From NCBI GenBank assembly GCA_018883265.1, contig VEQK01000001.1:1-64000 (forward strand): DNA of 64,000 nt. The letters are read 5' to 3'. The position numbers and the translations under genes are program-made. The notes under the pieces were generated by a model. It worked only from the letters and a program-made list of their open reading frames with translations, did not search any database and was not told the DNA's origin. The DNA is from Rhodocyclaceae bacterium (GTDB lineage Bacteria; Pseudomonadota; Gammaproteobacteria; Burkholderiales; Rhodocyclaceae). Shown piece after piece: positions 40,921 through 51,486 of this stretch (within the stretch, counting starts at the first letter, position 1; every line of letters starts with the position of its first letter).

Positions 40921-41360
40921 TACCGGAGTTCCAGGCGGAAACGCCCAAAACGATCCCGCTGAATCTGCGCTGTGCGATCGTCATAGATGAATGTCAGAAT
41001 TTTGGTCTCCGGGTAGCTATCATCGCCGAGTCGCAATTCCTGTGGATTTACTTTGAGAGGGATCTCCCAGGCAGTCGGCGCAAAGGCTTGCGGCTGGCTA
41101 AGCAGTTGCACATTTTCAAATCGATCCCGTCGAAAAAAACGCCAGCCTGACTGATCGACCACCGCCCAAACGGGAGTGCCTCGGCTTACGGCTTCATCCT
41201 GGGCAAAATTGAGCGTCGTAGTCAGCTGCTCCAACCGCGATTTCCACTGCTGGCCTTCGCGGTTGGGGAGTGCCAGGCTGGCCAGACTGGCAAGCATGGC
41301 GACAATGACGATAACAACCAGAAGCTCAATGAGCGTAAAGCCCCTGCATTTTCTGTGCAA
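40920..41360 (-). CDS. gspH: Type II secretion minor pseudopilin GspH
   Basis: CRGFTLIELLVVIVIVAMLASLASLALP. Confidence 0.9.
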   Translation of the reverse strand: MHRKCRGFTLIELLVVIVIVAMLASLASLALPNREGQQWKSRLEQLTTTLNFAQDEAVSRGTPVWAVVDQSGWRFFRRDRFENVQLLSQPQAFAPTAWEIPLKVNPQELRLGDDSYPETKILTFIYDDRTAQIQRDRFGRFRLELR

Positions 41361-41366
41361 GCGGGA

Positions 41367-41825
41367 TTACCAGTTACCGATATCGCTGTCGTTTTCAGCA
41401 CCGCCGGGCTTGCCGTCGGCCCCTAGGCTGTAGACATCGATTTCGTTGTTATGCGTGCCCGGATTGGCATACTGGTAAGGTTTTCCCCAGGGGTCCTGCG
41501 GCAGCTTGTCCAGGTAACCGCCTATTTTCCAGTTCATCGGCATCGGGTCAGACGAGGGTTTTTGCACCAGGGCATTCAGGCCCTGTTCAGTGGTGGGGTA
41601 GCGCCCGGAGTCCAGTTTGTAGAGCTTAAGCGCTTGAACCAGCGTGGCGACATCATGCTTGGCAGATACGACACGAGCCTCATCAGGACGACCCATAATG
41701 CGCGGTACAACGAGCGTAGCCAGAATGCCGATGATCACAATGACAACCATGATCTCGATCAGCGTAAAGCCTTTTTGCCGGCGAATGGATTTGTTGCTAG
41801 GAGCCAATTTTTTGCAAGAAAACAT
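41367..41825 (-). CDS. gspG: Type II secretion major pseudopilin GspG
   Basis: KGFTLIEIMVVIVIIGILATLVVPRIMGRPDEAR...LDSGRYPTTEQGLNALV...DPWGKPYQYANPG. Confidence 0.95.
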   Translation of the reverse strand: MFSCKKLAPSNKSIRRQKGFTLIEIMVVIVIIGILATLVVPRIMGRPDEARVVSAKHDVATLVQALKLYKLDSGRYPTTEQGLNALVQKPSSDPMPMNWKIGGYLDKLPQDPWGKPYQYANPGTHNNEIDVYSLGADGKPGGAENDSDIGNW

Positions 41826-42071
41826 ATGGGTAACCTTAAAGTAATTGTGCTGATTTTAACCAAAACAATGGGAAATTATAAATAAATCTTGAAGTAAGGA
41901 TGCACTCCAAATCCATGAATCAAACCGCGAGCATATGACCCTTGAAGCAGCCTTATTGCTACATCGTGACCGACTACGGTTCTTCGGTGTGCGCCCGATA
42001 CTTTGCTTCCAGTCCAGAAGACGATTCGGCGTATAGTGTTGCAAATAAGTTAATAAATCAGGAAGCCAAGC

Positions 42072-43505
42072 ATGAAACGCAAACCTACCCTAATTCTTCC
42101 GGTGCTTGTCGCAACAATCTCTGCCATTGTGATCGGCTGCGGTGGTGGCAGCAGCAGTCATTCATCAAATCCAGTAACCATTCAGAAAGCCAACGGCTAT
42201 TACAACGTAACGCTGGACTATGCGAATACAACGCATCGTGAGATGGGGCGGCAATTGGCTTTAGCAATAAATAATGCCATGCCGGACTATGCCAAAACGG
42301 TGGATGAAGCCTTGGCCATTCAAATGGCCTATCTAGAGCTGGCGCCAATCCAACCGCCACTGAAGTTTGAGGATATCGTGAAGCGTGCCAAGGCGCTTTA
42401 CGACAATCCGGCGTTCTATCGTGATTACAAAGATGAAATCGAGGGGATGCAGACGGTTTTCAATTCGGACGTTGACAAGTTTGGTGACGGCATTTTGTCT
42501 AAAAATGAACTGCTAGTGTTTCAACTCTTTCCGGATGTGATGCGTCCCTATTCATGTTCAGCCTCGGCAGCATTTGGTAATGCAAGTGCGAGCGGTAAGA
42601 CAATTCTGGGGCGTAACCTGGACTGGGTATCTGACCTAGATGAGAGCGCCGCAAAGTTGCACTCGTTGACAGCCTTCAAGAACGGTAGCAAAACTGTCGC
42701 CAATTTCGGTATCTTGGGCCAGCTTGCCGGTGTGAGTATATTCAACACATCCCGGGTATTCGGCGCTATTCTTGACGCGGATCTTGGGGTGCCCTACCCG
42801 ACAACCGCCGAACTGGCGAGCAGGCGTTCTTATATTTTTGATTTGAGGTATGCGCTCGAAAACTTCAGCACGCTCAATGGCGTATCAAATTTCATGGGCG
42901 ATTCAAACCATCTCTATGCATATAACCATCTTGTTTTTGTTGCGGACCAGACATCAGCGGGTGCGCTAGAGAATCAAGTCAACAACCCTACGGGCTTCAC
43001 CGGAAACAGGCGTCTCAGGACAGATACGTCGACGTTGCAGCCGTTGCCGGGGGATCAAACCTGGGGAATCCTCGGTGCGTTTGCGACAGTCAATGATTAC
43101 CGTTTAGTGGGCAATTTCTTTACGGATCAACGCTACAACACGAGTCGATGGACGTCCTACAAGAGCAAATATGCGGGCGTTTTGACGGGGCAGAAAGTGG
43201 ATGTCAATACCATGAAAGCAATTGCAGGTTATCCCGCAGGCACGGGTGAAATGGACCAGGGTGCGATCTTCGTATCGGAGCCCCCCAAGCTAATTTCACC
43301 GAATGCCACGTACATCCCCTATTCAGTACCTGGCGCGACTGGTAATGAAGAGGTGCCACCCTACACGACAATCCAGTCAATCATAGTCGATATGGCGACC
43401 ATGGAATTTTGGGCACATTTCGTGCCACCCAAGAGCAGCGTAACTTCGGGGGTTTACCCCCCTAGGGAAGCCACCTATCAGAAGATTCCCAACCCAATCT
43501 ACTGA
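42072..43505 (+). CDS. C45/acyl-CoA:6-APA acyltransferase-type Ntn-hydrolase lipoprotein
   Basis: Lipobox IGCGGGSSS; CSASAAFGNASASGKTILGRNLDW resembles the C45 Ntn-hydrolase nucleophile region. Confidence 0.7.
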   Translation: MKRKPTLILPVLVATISAIVIGCGGGSSSHSSNPVTIQKANGYYNVTLDYANTTHREMGRQLALAINNAMPDYAKTVDEALAIQMAYLELAPIQPPLKFEDIVKRAKALYDNPAFYRDYKDEIEGMQTVFNSDVDKFGDGILSKNELLVFQLFPDVMRPYSCSASAAFGNASASGKTILGRNLDWVSDLDESAAKLHSLTAFKNGSKTVANFGILGQLAGVSIFNTSRVFGAILDADLGVPYPTTAELASRRSYIFDLRYALENFSTLNGVSNFMGDSNHLYAYNHLVFVADQTSAGALENQVNNPTGFTGNRRLRTDTSTLQPLPGDQTWGILGAFATVNDYRLVGNFFTDQRYNTSRWTSYKSKYAGVLTGQKVDVNTMKAIAGYPAGTGEMDQGAIFVSEPPKLISPNATYIPYSVPGATGNEEVPPYTTIQSIIVDMATMEFWAHFVPPKSSVTSGVYPPREATYQKIPNPIY

Positions 43506-43706
43506 TTTTTGGCGATGTCCTACGAGCGGCTTCTGCTTATCCAGGCGCAAGGAATTGGTGATGCCCGGCAATTCACCAGGATACTTGCGAGAATCCGTCG
43601 TGATTTTGATATCGGTCAAGAAACGGTCAGTTATTCAGTGCCCCGGTTCTTGAGCTCGATGGCCTGTAGGGGTAGGCTTAAACATTAAGTCTACCCTTGA
43701 GCAACT

Positions 43707-44903
43707 ATGAATCTGAAGCAATCCCCGGCCAAAAAATCAGCCGCCAAGCGCCCCGTAAAAAGCGCCGTTAAGCCGGTTACGAATCCCATGCGTCAATCAC
43801 CGAAACCGCGTAGAGTCGGTTCGGGCGATGTGCCGCCATCAATGCGCGAATCCAGTCTGGCTGCTTACATGGCCGTTCGCGGCGAAGACGCGGCTGAAGC
43901 CCGCCATGTAGGGGCTTTAAAGGATGTTCTTTCAGGATACATTCCGGGTAAGGCGCAGGAAGTAGCCGATAGCCTGGCTGCCATTATCGATGGCGCATCC
44001 CCAGACGAAGTCGCTGTGCTGAAAGAAGCGCTGCTTCAGGGCGACGGAGCGGTGTCCAAAAAGGATCGACCCTCCGCTGACGAAGAGTTATCGGATGATT
44101 GGCGGGAGGGCGGTTACCCCTACAAGAATCTGATGCTTCGCAAAAGCTATGAAGCAAAAAAGTACCAGTTACAGGTTGAATTGCTGAAGCTTCAGGCCTG
44201 GGTCAAGGAAACCGGACAGAAGGTAGTGATCCTCTTTGAAGGACGGGATGCTGCCGGCAAGGGCGGCACCATCAAGCGCTTTATGGAGCATCTCAACCCG
44301 CGTGGCGCCCGCGTCGTTGCTTTGGAGAAACCTTCTGAATCAGAAAAAGGCCAGTGGTACTTCCAGCGGTACATTCAGCATTTGCCCACGAGTGGCGAGA
44401 TCGTGATGTTCGATCGATCCTGGTACAACCGTGCCGGTGTAGAACGGGTCATGGGTTTCTGTACCCAGGACGAGTACGACGACTTCATGCGGCAGGTACC
44501 CGAGTTTGAGCGGAATCTTGTCCGGAGTGGCATTCATCTCTTCAAGTTCTGGTTTTCTGTCAGCCGAAAAGAACAACGCCGCAGATTCAAAGAGCGGGAA
44601 AAGCACCCGCTCAAGCAGTGGAAGTTATCGCCCATCGACAAAGCATCACTCGACAAATGGGATGATTACACCATGGCTAAAGAAGGAATGTTCTTTGCAA
44701 CCGATACGGCCGACGCACCGTGGATCGTGATCAAGTCGGATTGTAAGAAGCGAGCCCGTCTGAATGCCATGCGCTACGTACTGCATCGGTTGGCATACGA
44801 CCAGAAAGATTCGGAAAGAATCGGTTCGGTTGACCCCTTAATCGTAGGCCGTGCCAATGTCGTCTACGAAAAAGCGGAGGGCGTCGATAAGCCATTGCTG
44901 TAG
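43707..44903 (+). CDS. ppk2: Polyphosphate kinase 2 with Lys-rich N-terminal extension
   Basis: VVILFEGRDAAGKGGTIKRFMEHLNPRGARVVALEKPSE...GEIVMFDRSWYNRAGVERVMGFC...REKHPLKQWKLSPID. Confidence 0.93.
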   Translation: MNLKQSPAKKSAAKRPVKSAVKPVTNPMRQSPKPRRVGSGDVPPSMRESSLAAYMAVRGEDAAEARHVGALKDVLSGYIPGKAQEVADSLAAIIDGASPDEVAVLKEALLQGDGAVSKKDRPSADEELSDDWREGGYPYKNLMLRKSYEAKKYQLQVELLKLQAWVKETGQKVVILFEGRDAAGKGGTIKRFMEHLNPRGARVVALEKPSESEKGQWYFQRYIQHLPTSGEIVMFDRSWYNRAGVERVMGFCTQDEYDDFMRQVPEFERNLVRSGIHLFKFWFSVSRKEQRRRFKEREKHPLKQWKLSPIDKASLDKWDDYTMAKEGMFFATDTADAPWIVIKSDCKKRARLNAMRYVLHRLAYDQKDSERIGSVDPLIVGRANVVYEKAEGVDKPLL

Positions 44904-44984
44904 CGGGCGGTTTCCTGCGTCAGGCCTGAGGGATCCGGATTGGCGCAGGAATTTAATGGGCCAGAATTGCTGCAAAGCAACAAT

Positions 44985-45000
44985 TGTCAGTATTTGTCAG
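44985..45000 (+). promoter_or_regulatory. Direct-repeat motif copy 1, TGTCAGTATTTGTCAG
   Basis: TGTCAG repeated with 10-bp period; near-identical copies at 48614 and 54881. Confidence 0.6.
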
Positions 45001-45233
45001 CATCTTTCTGCCCCAGTTTTGCTAGGATCCAGAAAACTCGCTTTCGTTTAGTGCAACAATGAAAAAAGCTCTTTTCGTTGCCTGGTATTCGGATGCCTGT
45101 TGATCACATAGCAGTCGTATCACGCGATAGTTCACTGCCGCGGTTGCTAAACTTTAACGATATGAGCTGTCTAAAACCCTCATGAAACTCGGCATTAAAA
45201 CAACCGTCTAACAATCCTGCGAGTGTTTAGATT

Positions 45234-46976
45234 ATGAAGTTACAAAAGATAGCGGCGATTTTGACTGCGACATTACTGCTGGCAGGTTGCGGTGGCTCTG
45301 GCGATAGTGCATCGCGTCCTACGGTAACGACACAAAATGGCCAGGTCGTTGGTGTCGAGAGAAATGGCGCCAATGAATATCGTGGCATACCTTATGCTAC
45401 GGCTGAGCGCTGGGCGCTGCCTGTGCCGGCAGCTGCATGGAGTGCACCTCTGGATGCCACCAACTTTGGGCCGGCCTGTCCCCAGACGGCTCGATTTAAT
45501 CTGACCGAAGCCAGTGCCGATGAAAACTGCCTGAGCATTAACGTCAGTACACCTACGCATGTCGCCCCCGGTGAGAAATTACCGGTCTTTGTGTGGATCC
45601 ATGGCGGTGCGTTCATCGGTGGGGCGTCTAACCTGTATCGACTAGACAAGCTCGCCAGAGAAGGGCGAATGGTCGTGGTCTCCATGAACTATCGCATCGG
45701 GGCTTTAGGTTTTATGCCCAACCCAGCATTTCAAGTGACTAATAGTGCGGGAAGCTTTAACGGTAACTTCGGGCTGGAGGATCAGCGACTGGCCATGCGC
45801 TGGGTGCAGCAGAATATCGGGGCCTTTGGTGGCGATAAAAACAACGTCACGGTCGCCGGCGAATCTGCTGGTGCCGGGTCCGTCTGTACGCATCTGAGCG
45901 CGCCAACGCAGGTGGCAGGGTTATTCCAAAAGGCTGTTATTCAGAGTTTCGGGTGCATGACAGATCTGAGAACCGTAACCCAGTCTCAGGAACCCGGTCT
46001 GGCGAGTGTGTTCATGCAAAATGAACTTTGCCCTGCAGAAAGCACATCGGCAGCGGTGCTGGCCTGTATGCGCAGCAAATCGGTCGCGCAGATTCTTGCC
46101 GCTCAGGAGAAATACACAGACAGCCATCCATTCGACACCATGCCATTCTGGCCAGTGACTGGTAGTTCGACAGAGGCAAACACCACCGTGCCGACCTCAT
46201 TCAAAGCCGCTTTGACCAACAATACGTTGGTGACTGTCCCGATGATTTATGGTGGGACGCAGAGCGAGCTGGACTTGTATGTGGGGTATTACTGGCAGGC
46301 CAATAATTATTCGGTGACAACACAACCGGGTATCGATGCCCTGCTGTCTATCTTTTACATGGGGGATGAGAGCCGAATCAACGCTATAAAAACGCGTTAC
46401 CCCGGGTTGAGTAATTTTGATAATTTCACTGCAGCCAAAACGCTCGGCACGGCTGTGTCAGATTACAACCCGGCGGCAGGCATCAATAATTGCACCTATC
46501 TCCAAACGTCGAATGCCATCAAGAACAACCATGGTGGGCGTTATGCCGCCAACCCGATTTATCAATTTGAATTTGCAGACCCGGATGCGCCGGTCTGCGG
46601 GGTAGGTATTGCAGAACCCTGCCCGCCTTTTGTAATGACGGGCCCGGTCCATTCCTCTGAACTCAATTATTTTTTCCCGAATTTGTCTAATACGGCGGCA
46701 ATTAATGCACCGAATCTGAAGCCAAAGTCGCAAATCCTGGCAGACCAGATGGTGGCTTATTGGGCGCAGTTTGCCGCTACGGGTAACCCGAACAAGGCTG
46801 GCTTAGCCGATTGGCCGGTCTATAACGGAAGCACGGGGTCAAATAATGTCCTCAGGTTCATGCCGGGGGCGATCGCTACATTCGATGCTGACGCAGAACA
46901 CCAGTGCTCCTCGTTCTGGTCTAATACCGCTTATGACCCACCCATGTATCGATTGCCGAATGCGCCACCATTCTAG
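45234..46976 (+). CDS. Type B carboxylesterase family lipoprotein
   Basis: Lipobox LLAGCGGSG; ENCLSINVSTP, FVWIHGGAFIGG, GGDKNNVTVAGESAGAGSV. Confidence 0.92.
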   Translation: MKLQKIAAILTATLLLAGCGGSGDSASRPTVTTQNGQVVGVERNGANEYRGIPYATAERWALPVPAAAWSAPLDATNFGPACPQTARFNLTEASADENCLSINVSTPTHVAPGEKLPVFVWIHGGAFIGGASNLYRLDKLAREGRMVVVSMNYRIGALGFMPNPAFQVTNSAGSFNGNFGLEDQRLAMRWVQQNIGAFGGDKNNVTVAGESAGAGSVCTHLSAPTQVAGLFQKAVIQSFGCMTDLRTVTQSQEPGLASVFMQNELCPAESTSAAVLACMRSKSVAQILAAQEKYTDSHPFDTMPFWPVTGSSTEANTTVPTSFKAALTNNTLVTVPMIYGGTQSELDLYVGYYWQANNYSVTTQPGIDALLSIFYMGDESRINAIKTRYPGLSNFDNFTAAKTLGTAVSDYNPAAGINNCTYLQTSNAIKNNHGGRYAANPIYQFEFADPDAPVCGVGIAEPCPPFVMTGPVHSSELNYFFPNLSNTAAINAPNLKPKSQILADQMVAYWAQFAATGNPNKAGLADWPVYNGSTGSNNVLRFMPGAIATFDADAEHQCSSFWSNTAYDPPMYRLPNAPPF

Positions 46977-48547
46977 AAATTAAATGCATTGGTCAGGTCG
47001 CCAAAGCCTTTGCGGGCACCCGATAAAATTTCTAGTCCAAATCGACGTGAGATGAATTGATGGATCGACCCGATGTCGTATTCGGTATGGTCCACAAAAC
47101 CTCTCTTGGCATAAGGCGAGATGATGATGGCCGGAATACGTGTGCCCGGGCCCCAATAGTCGACTTTGGGGGGTTTGGCGTGGTCATAGAATCCGCCATT
47201 TTCATCGTAGGTAACGATGATCGCCATCTTTCCCCACTGCGGGCTGGCTTGTAGTTTCTGAATCAGATCCGCGATGTGGTCGTCACCTTGGCGAATTGTT
47301 GCGTAGCCCGCGTGCTGGGTATCAACACCTGCCGGCTTAAAAAAGACCACCTGGGGTAGCTTTCCTGCCGCGATGTCGGCAACAAGGTCTTCATAATCCT
47401 TTAAATGTTCAGCTCGTTGTTTCTTGCCTTGTTCGGTTTTCGGGGTAAATCGGTTGTAGTAGTTAAAAGGCTGGTGGTGGGATTGGAAGGCCAATGGGTC
47501 GCTGTAGATGGTTGAATAATCGCTCAAAGCAAGATTCCAGCCGCCGCTATACCATTTCCAGCTAATGCCTTTCTCGGTCAACCGATCGCCAATGGTTGCC
47601 TCGGTGGATGGTGGTAAAGGGATGGCCCCTTCGTTGGCAGGAGCGGGGTTTGCGATCAACCAGTCCGGGCTGCTTTGATCTTCTGTTGGTGGTGGCGTGA
47701 AACTTGGTTGGAACGCAGGTTGAGTGGTGTTGATGGCGTAGTAGCGGCCATTGATCTCAGGTGAAAGATTGCGGTCACTGATATAACGTGGCGCTGAAAC
47801 TAGGGCGCTGTCTGCATTAGCCAGCGCCAAGCTTGGAATACCCGTTACTGCAGTGATAATGGCATCAAGGATTGAAATGCGCTTTTGCGGTACAGGCGCA
47901 ATATCCGCATTCCAGCGGGGCGTACAGAGGCAAACCAGGTATTGATGGTTCTGAAATGAACCGCCGAAGGTGCCCTGAAAGAATTTATCAGCAAGCGTGT
48001 ATTGCTGCGCGAGCTTCCACATTTTCATGGAAGAGCCATCGTAATAACCCATCGATAGGCCGCCAGCGTCTGAATAGGCAGCAAATTTATTATTCTTACC
48101 GCCGTTGATCTGCATCTGGTTGTTGTAGAAGCGATGCACCAGATCAGGGCCGGCGATGCTGAGTGGGTCGACATTACCCACTTTGTCGCCGGTAATCTCA
48201 AAGGGTTTGTTGGGTAACCCCTCAATCCATGCCCACTGGGTATCGGTTGTATTCCAGACTTTAGGCAACGAGGGCAGGACAGAACCGTCCCTATCTAGCT
48301 GGATATAGAGTTCTGGATTTGCCAGGGCGTTATCAATGCCATCGGCGCCGGGGAACTTGCCGTACAGTGTATCGAAGGCACGGTTTTCAGCATAGATCAC
48401 CACAATCGTGTCGATGTTGGCTTTTAGCTGTGTCGTCGTATCATGAGATGAGGCTGAACTACCGCCACAGCCGGAGAGCATGAAAATCGTGGCCAAAACG
48501 GTCGGCAGAATAAAGCGTCTCTTGTAAATACTCACTTGATGCTCCAA
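46973..48547 (-). CDS. Phosphoesterase family (AcpA/phospholipase C-like, PF04185) lipoprotein
   Basis: Lipobox LSGCGGSS; DTIVVIYAENRAFDTLYGKFPGADGI; VTYDENGGFYDHAKPP. Confidence 0.88.
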   Translation of the reverse strand: MEHQVSIYKRRFILPTVLATIFMLSGCGGSSASSHDTTTQLKANIDTIVVIYAENRAFDTLYGKFPGADGIDNALANPELYIQLDRDGSVLPSLPKVWNTTDTQWAWIEGLPNKPFEITGDKVGNVDPLSIAGPDLVHRFYNNQMQINGGKNNKFAAYSDAGGLSMGYYDGSSMKMWKLAQQYTLADKFFQGTFGGSFQNHQYLVCLCTPRWNADIAPVPQKRISILDAIITAVTGIPSLALANADSALVSAPRYISDRNLSPEINGRYYAINTTQPAFQPSFTPPPTEDQSSPDWLIANPAPANEGAIPLPPSTEATIGDRLTEKGISWKWYSGGWNLALSDYSTIYSDPLAFQSHHQPFNYYNRFTPKTEQGKKQRAEHLKDYEDLVADIAAGKLPQVVFFKPAGVDTQHAGYATIRQGDDHIADLIQKLQASPQWGKMAIIVTYDENGGFYDHAKPPKVDYWGPGTRIPAIIISPYAKRGFVDHTEYDIGSIHQFISRRFGLEILSGARKGFGDLTNAFNF

Positions 48548-48613
48548 TCGTTTTTTCGAAGTCTAACCGAACCAACTAAGAAGGTATCCTGGCCGGCTGA
48601 GATCGGCTGAAAA

Positions 48614-48629
48614 TGTCAGTATTCGTCAG
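48614..48629 (+). promoter_or_regulatory. Direct-repeat motif copy 2, TGTCAGTATTCGTCAG
   Basis: One mismatch to the other two copies; lies in a divergent intergenic region. Confidence 0.6.
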
Positions 48630-48797
48630 GGTTTGCAATGCAATTAACTGCCTAGTTTATGTAACATAGGCCTGATAAGTTCTCGATACATATTGTGAAG
48701 TACATAAGTTACTTGCCAGGGTAGCGTGTTAATAACAAAAGCGGCGTGAGCGCTTCGTGCCTTTTGATGTATTTCAGTTTACAGATGGAGCTTTTAA

Positions 48798-49247
48798 ATG
48801 ATCACATTTAATCTGAACAGAAAGAAGGTTGAGGTTGATGTTGAGCCAGAGACACCTTTGTTATGGGTTTTACGCGAACAGCTAGACTGTACTGGAACAA
48901 AATATGGTTGTGGTATCGGCATGTGCGGCGCTTGTACGGTCATTCTTGATGGAGAAGCAACCCGAAGTTGTTTGATGCCGATCGGTGTTGTCAATGGCAA
49001 AAACGTTGAAACGATTGAAGGCCTTGAACAGGACGGACGGTTGTCGAAAATTCAGCAAGCCTGGATAAAGAATCAGGTGCCGCAGTGTGGCTATTGCCAG
49101 TCTGGCATGGTGATGGCAACAACAGCCCTAATACGGCGAAGCCCGAACCCCACGGATGCTGAAATCGAGGCTGCGATCACAAACATCTGCCGATGTGGCA
49201 CTTTCCAGCAAGTGCGTTTAGCGATCCACTCTATTACCAAGGCCTAA
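48798..49247 (+). CDS. [2Fe-2S] subunit of xanthine dehydrogenase-family Mo-hydroxylase (IorA-like)
   Basis: YGCGIGMCGACTVILDG; QCGYCQSGMVMA; NICRCGTFQQV. Confidence 0.93.
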   Translation: MITFNLNRKKVEVDVEPETPLLWVLREQLDCTGTKYGCGIGMCGACTVILDGEATRSCLMPIGVVNGKNVETIEGLEQDGRLSKIQQAWIKNQVPQCGYCQSGMVMATTALIRRSPNPTDAEIEAAITNICRCGTFQQVRLAIHSITKA

Positions 49248-49256
49248 GGAAGACCC

Positions 49257-51455
49257 ATGAACACAAAGTTCAACCCTTTGCGTCGGAAGTTCATTATTCA
49301 ATCAGCTGCTGTTGGCGCCGGTATGGCGATTGGATTTGATTTGTCCGTCTTGGCTGGTACACCGGATGATCCAAACGCACCCCTATCAACCCCAGAGATT
49401 GGAGTATGGGTTGTTGTTAAACCTAATGACGATGTCGTTGTGCGTATCGTGAAATCTGAAATGGGGCAGGGAACAATTACCGGGCTTTGCCAGCTTGTGG
49501 CAGAGGAGCTGGAATGTGACTGGAAAAAAATCTCTTACGAGTATCCCACTCCAGGAGAAAGCCGCCAGCGCAAGCAGGTCTGGGGAAGCTTTTCTACGGG
49601 GGGAAGCCGGGGGATTCGCCAGTCGGAGCAATATGTGCGTAAAGGGGGAGCAGCCGCAAGGATGATGCTGATTCAAGCGGCAGCCAACCAGTGGGGGGTT
49701 CCACCGAATGAGTGTGTAGCGCTCAATAGCGTTATTACACACAAACCCACAGGCCGGAAAACTACCTATGGCAAGGTGGCGGAAGCCGCATCTAAACTTC
49801 CGGTTCCCACAGGCGTCGCCCTAAAAGACCCCAAAGACTGGAAGCTGATTGGTAAGTCTATTGCGCGCATTGATGATACGGCAGGAAAAGTAACCGGTAA
49901 GCAGGTCTATGGCATAGATTTGAAGTTGCCCGGTATGCTGGTCGCTACCATCAATGAATGCCCCGTGTTTGGGGGCAAAGTCAAAAGCTTTGACGCCACT
50001 CAAGCAATGCAGGTGAAGGGTGTCAAGAAGGTGGTATCCGTTGGAGGGACAGCGGTTGCTGTGATTGCGGATACCTTCTGGCATGCCAAGACTGGGATGG
50101 AAAAGGTAATGATCGATTGGGATTACGGCCCAAATGTCAATGTGACAAGCACTTCAATCAAGGAAGTGCTTGAGGAAGGCCTGACAGCCGCGGACGCATT
50201 TACGCGTAACCAAAAGGGTGACATCCGCCAGGCAATTTCACAATCAGCATCAACCCTTGAGTCCACATACTTTTATCCTTTTTTGAATCATGCCACGTTA
50301 GAGCCTATGAACGCGACTGCGCTATGGACACCAGATAAGTGTGAAACATGGGTTCCTACGCAGAATGCTGAGAACTCAATCAATGCTGTCATCAAGGCTT
50401 CTGGTTTGCCACCGGAGAAGTGCGATGTTAATAAGATCAATATTGGCGGTGGTTTTGGTCGACGAGGTTCACATCAGGATTACACGACGCAAGCGGTCCT
50501 GATCGCTAAGCAAATGCCAGGGACGCCAATCAAATTAATTTGGACGCGCGAAGAAGATATGACCCAGGGCCGATACCATCCGGTTATGATGGGAAAATTA
50601 ACCGGTGCATTTGATGCCAAGAAAAATCTGTTGGGGGTTCATATGCGCCTTTCAGGGCAATCTATCTTGGCGGCCACTAGCCCGTCAACGCTAAAATCCA
50701 ACAACGGCCTGGACCCGGAGGTGTTTCAGGGTTTAGATCCGGAAGGACAACATGCGTTTACCTATGATTTCCCGAATCTGCTGATCGATCATGCAATGCG
50801 TAACACACATGTGCCCCCGGGGTTCTGGCGCGGCGTGAATATCAATCAAAACGGTATTTTTCTCGAGACTTTTGTGGACGAAATGGCGGAGTACGTTGGA
50901 AAGGATCCGCTCGAATTCCGCTTACAGTATCTCAGTAAACATCCGGGCGCCGTAGGCGTATTAAAAGCGGTAGCCAACGGAATCGGCTGGAGCAAACCTC
51001 CAAGAACTGGCGTATGCCGGGGTCTAGCCCAGATGCGATCCTATGGTAGCTATGCTGCTGCCGCCTGTGAGTTATCTGTTGAGAATGGAACAGATGTCAA
51101 AATACATCGGTTCGTCGCAGCAATTGATCCGGGCTATGCCGTCAATCCAGCGCAGATCGAACGGCAAACTTCAGGCTCATTTGTTTTTGGCCTGTCGGCA
51201 CTTTTTGAAGAGGAAATCACAATTGAGGGTGGTCGTGTTCAGCAGAAGAACTACAATGACTTTAACTCGATACGTTTAAAACAGATGCCCCATGTTGAGA
51301 CGATCATTCTTCAGAGTGGAGGAAAAGAGTGGGGGGGCGTGGGTGAACCCACAATTGCCGTTGGCGCCCCTGCGGTACTTAATGCGTTCTACAAAGCAAC
51401 GGGTAAGCGTATTCGTACCATCCCATTGAAGAATAGCGGGATCTCACTCGTCTAA
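49257..51455 (+). CDS. Tat-exported molybdopterin-binding subunit (IorB-like)
   Basis: LRRKFIIQSAAVGAG Tat-like signal; GGGFGRRGSHQDY; GGVGEPTIAVGAPAVLNA. Confidence 0.92.
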   Translation: MNTKFNPLRRKFIIQSAAVGAGMAIGFDLSVLAGTPDDPNAPLSTPEIGVWVVVKPNDDVVVRIVKSEMGQGTITGLCQLVAEELECDWKKISYEYPTPGESRQRKQVWGSFSTGGSRGIRQSEQYVRKGGAAARMMLIQAAANQWGVPPNECVALNSVITHKPTGRKTTYGKVAEAASKLPVPTGVALKDPKDWKLIGKSIARIDDTAGKVTGKQVYGIDLKLPGMLVATINECPVFGGKVKSFDATQAMQVKGVKKVVSVGGTAVAVIADTFWHAKTGMEKVMIDWDYGPNVNVTSTSIKEVLEEGLTAADAFTRNQKGDIRQAISQSASTLESTYFYPFLNHATLEPMNATALWTPDKCETWVPTQNAENSINAVIKASGLPPEKCDVNKINIGGGFGRRGSHQDYTTQAVLIAKQMPGTPIKLIWTREEDMTQGRYHPVMMGKLTGAFDAKKNLLGVHMRLSGQSILAATSPSTLKSNNGLDPEVFQGLDPEGQHAFTYDFPNLLIDHAMRNTHVPPGFWRGVNINQNGIFLETFVDEMAEYVGKDPLEFRLQYLSKHPGAVGVLKAVANGIGWSKPPRTGVCRGLAQMRSYGSYAAAACELSVENGTDVKIHRFVAAIDPGYAVNPAQIERQTSGSFVFGLSALFEEEITIEGGRVQQKNYNDFNSIRLKQMPHVETIILQSGGKEWGGVGEPTIAVGAPAVLNAFYKATGKRIRTIPLKNSGISLV

Positions 51456-51486
51456 TTCCCCTGGAATCTGACCTGGAAGACAAACA

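Noticed and set aside
43515-43688. 57-aa ORF MSYERLLLIQAQGIGDARQFTRILARIRRDFDIGQETVSYSVPRFLSSMACRGRLKH between the C45-like gene and ppk2
   Set aside because: No convincing Shine-Dalgarno and no recognised homology; could be chance or a gene remnant.
44973-44990. Imperfect hairpin AATTGCTGC-AAA-GCAACAATT considered as ppk2 terminator
   Set aside because: No T-run follows and it abuts the direct-repeat motif; terminator call not supported.
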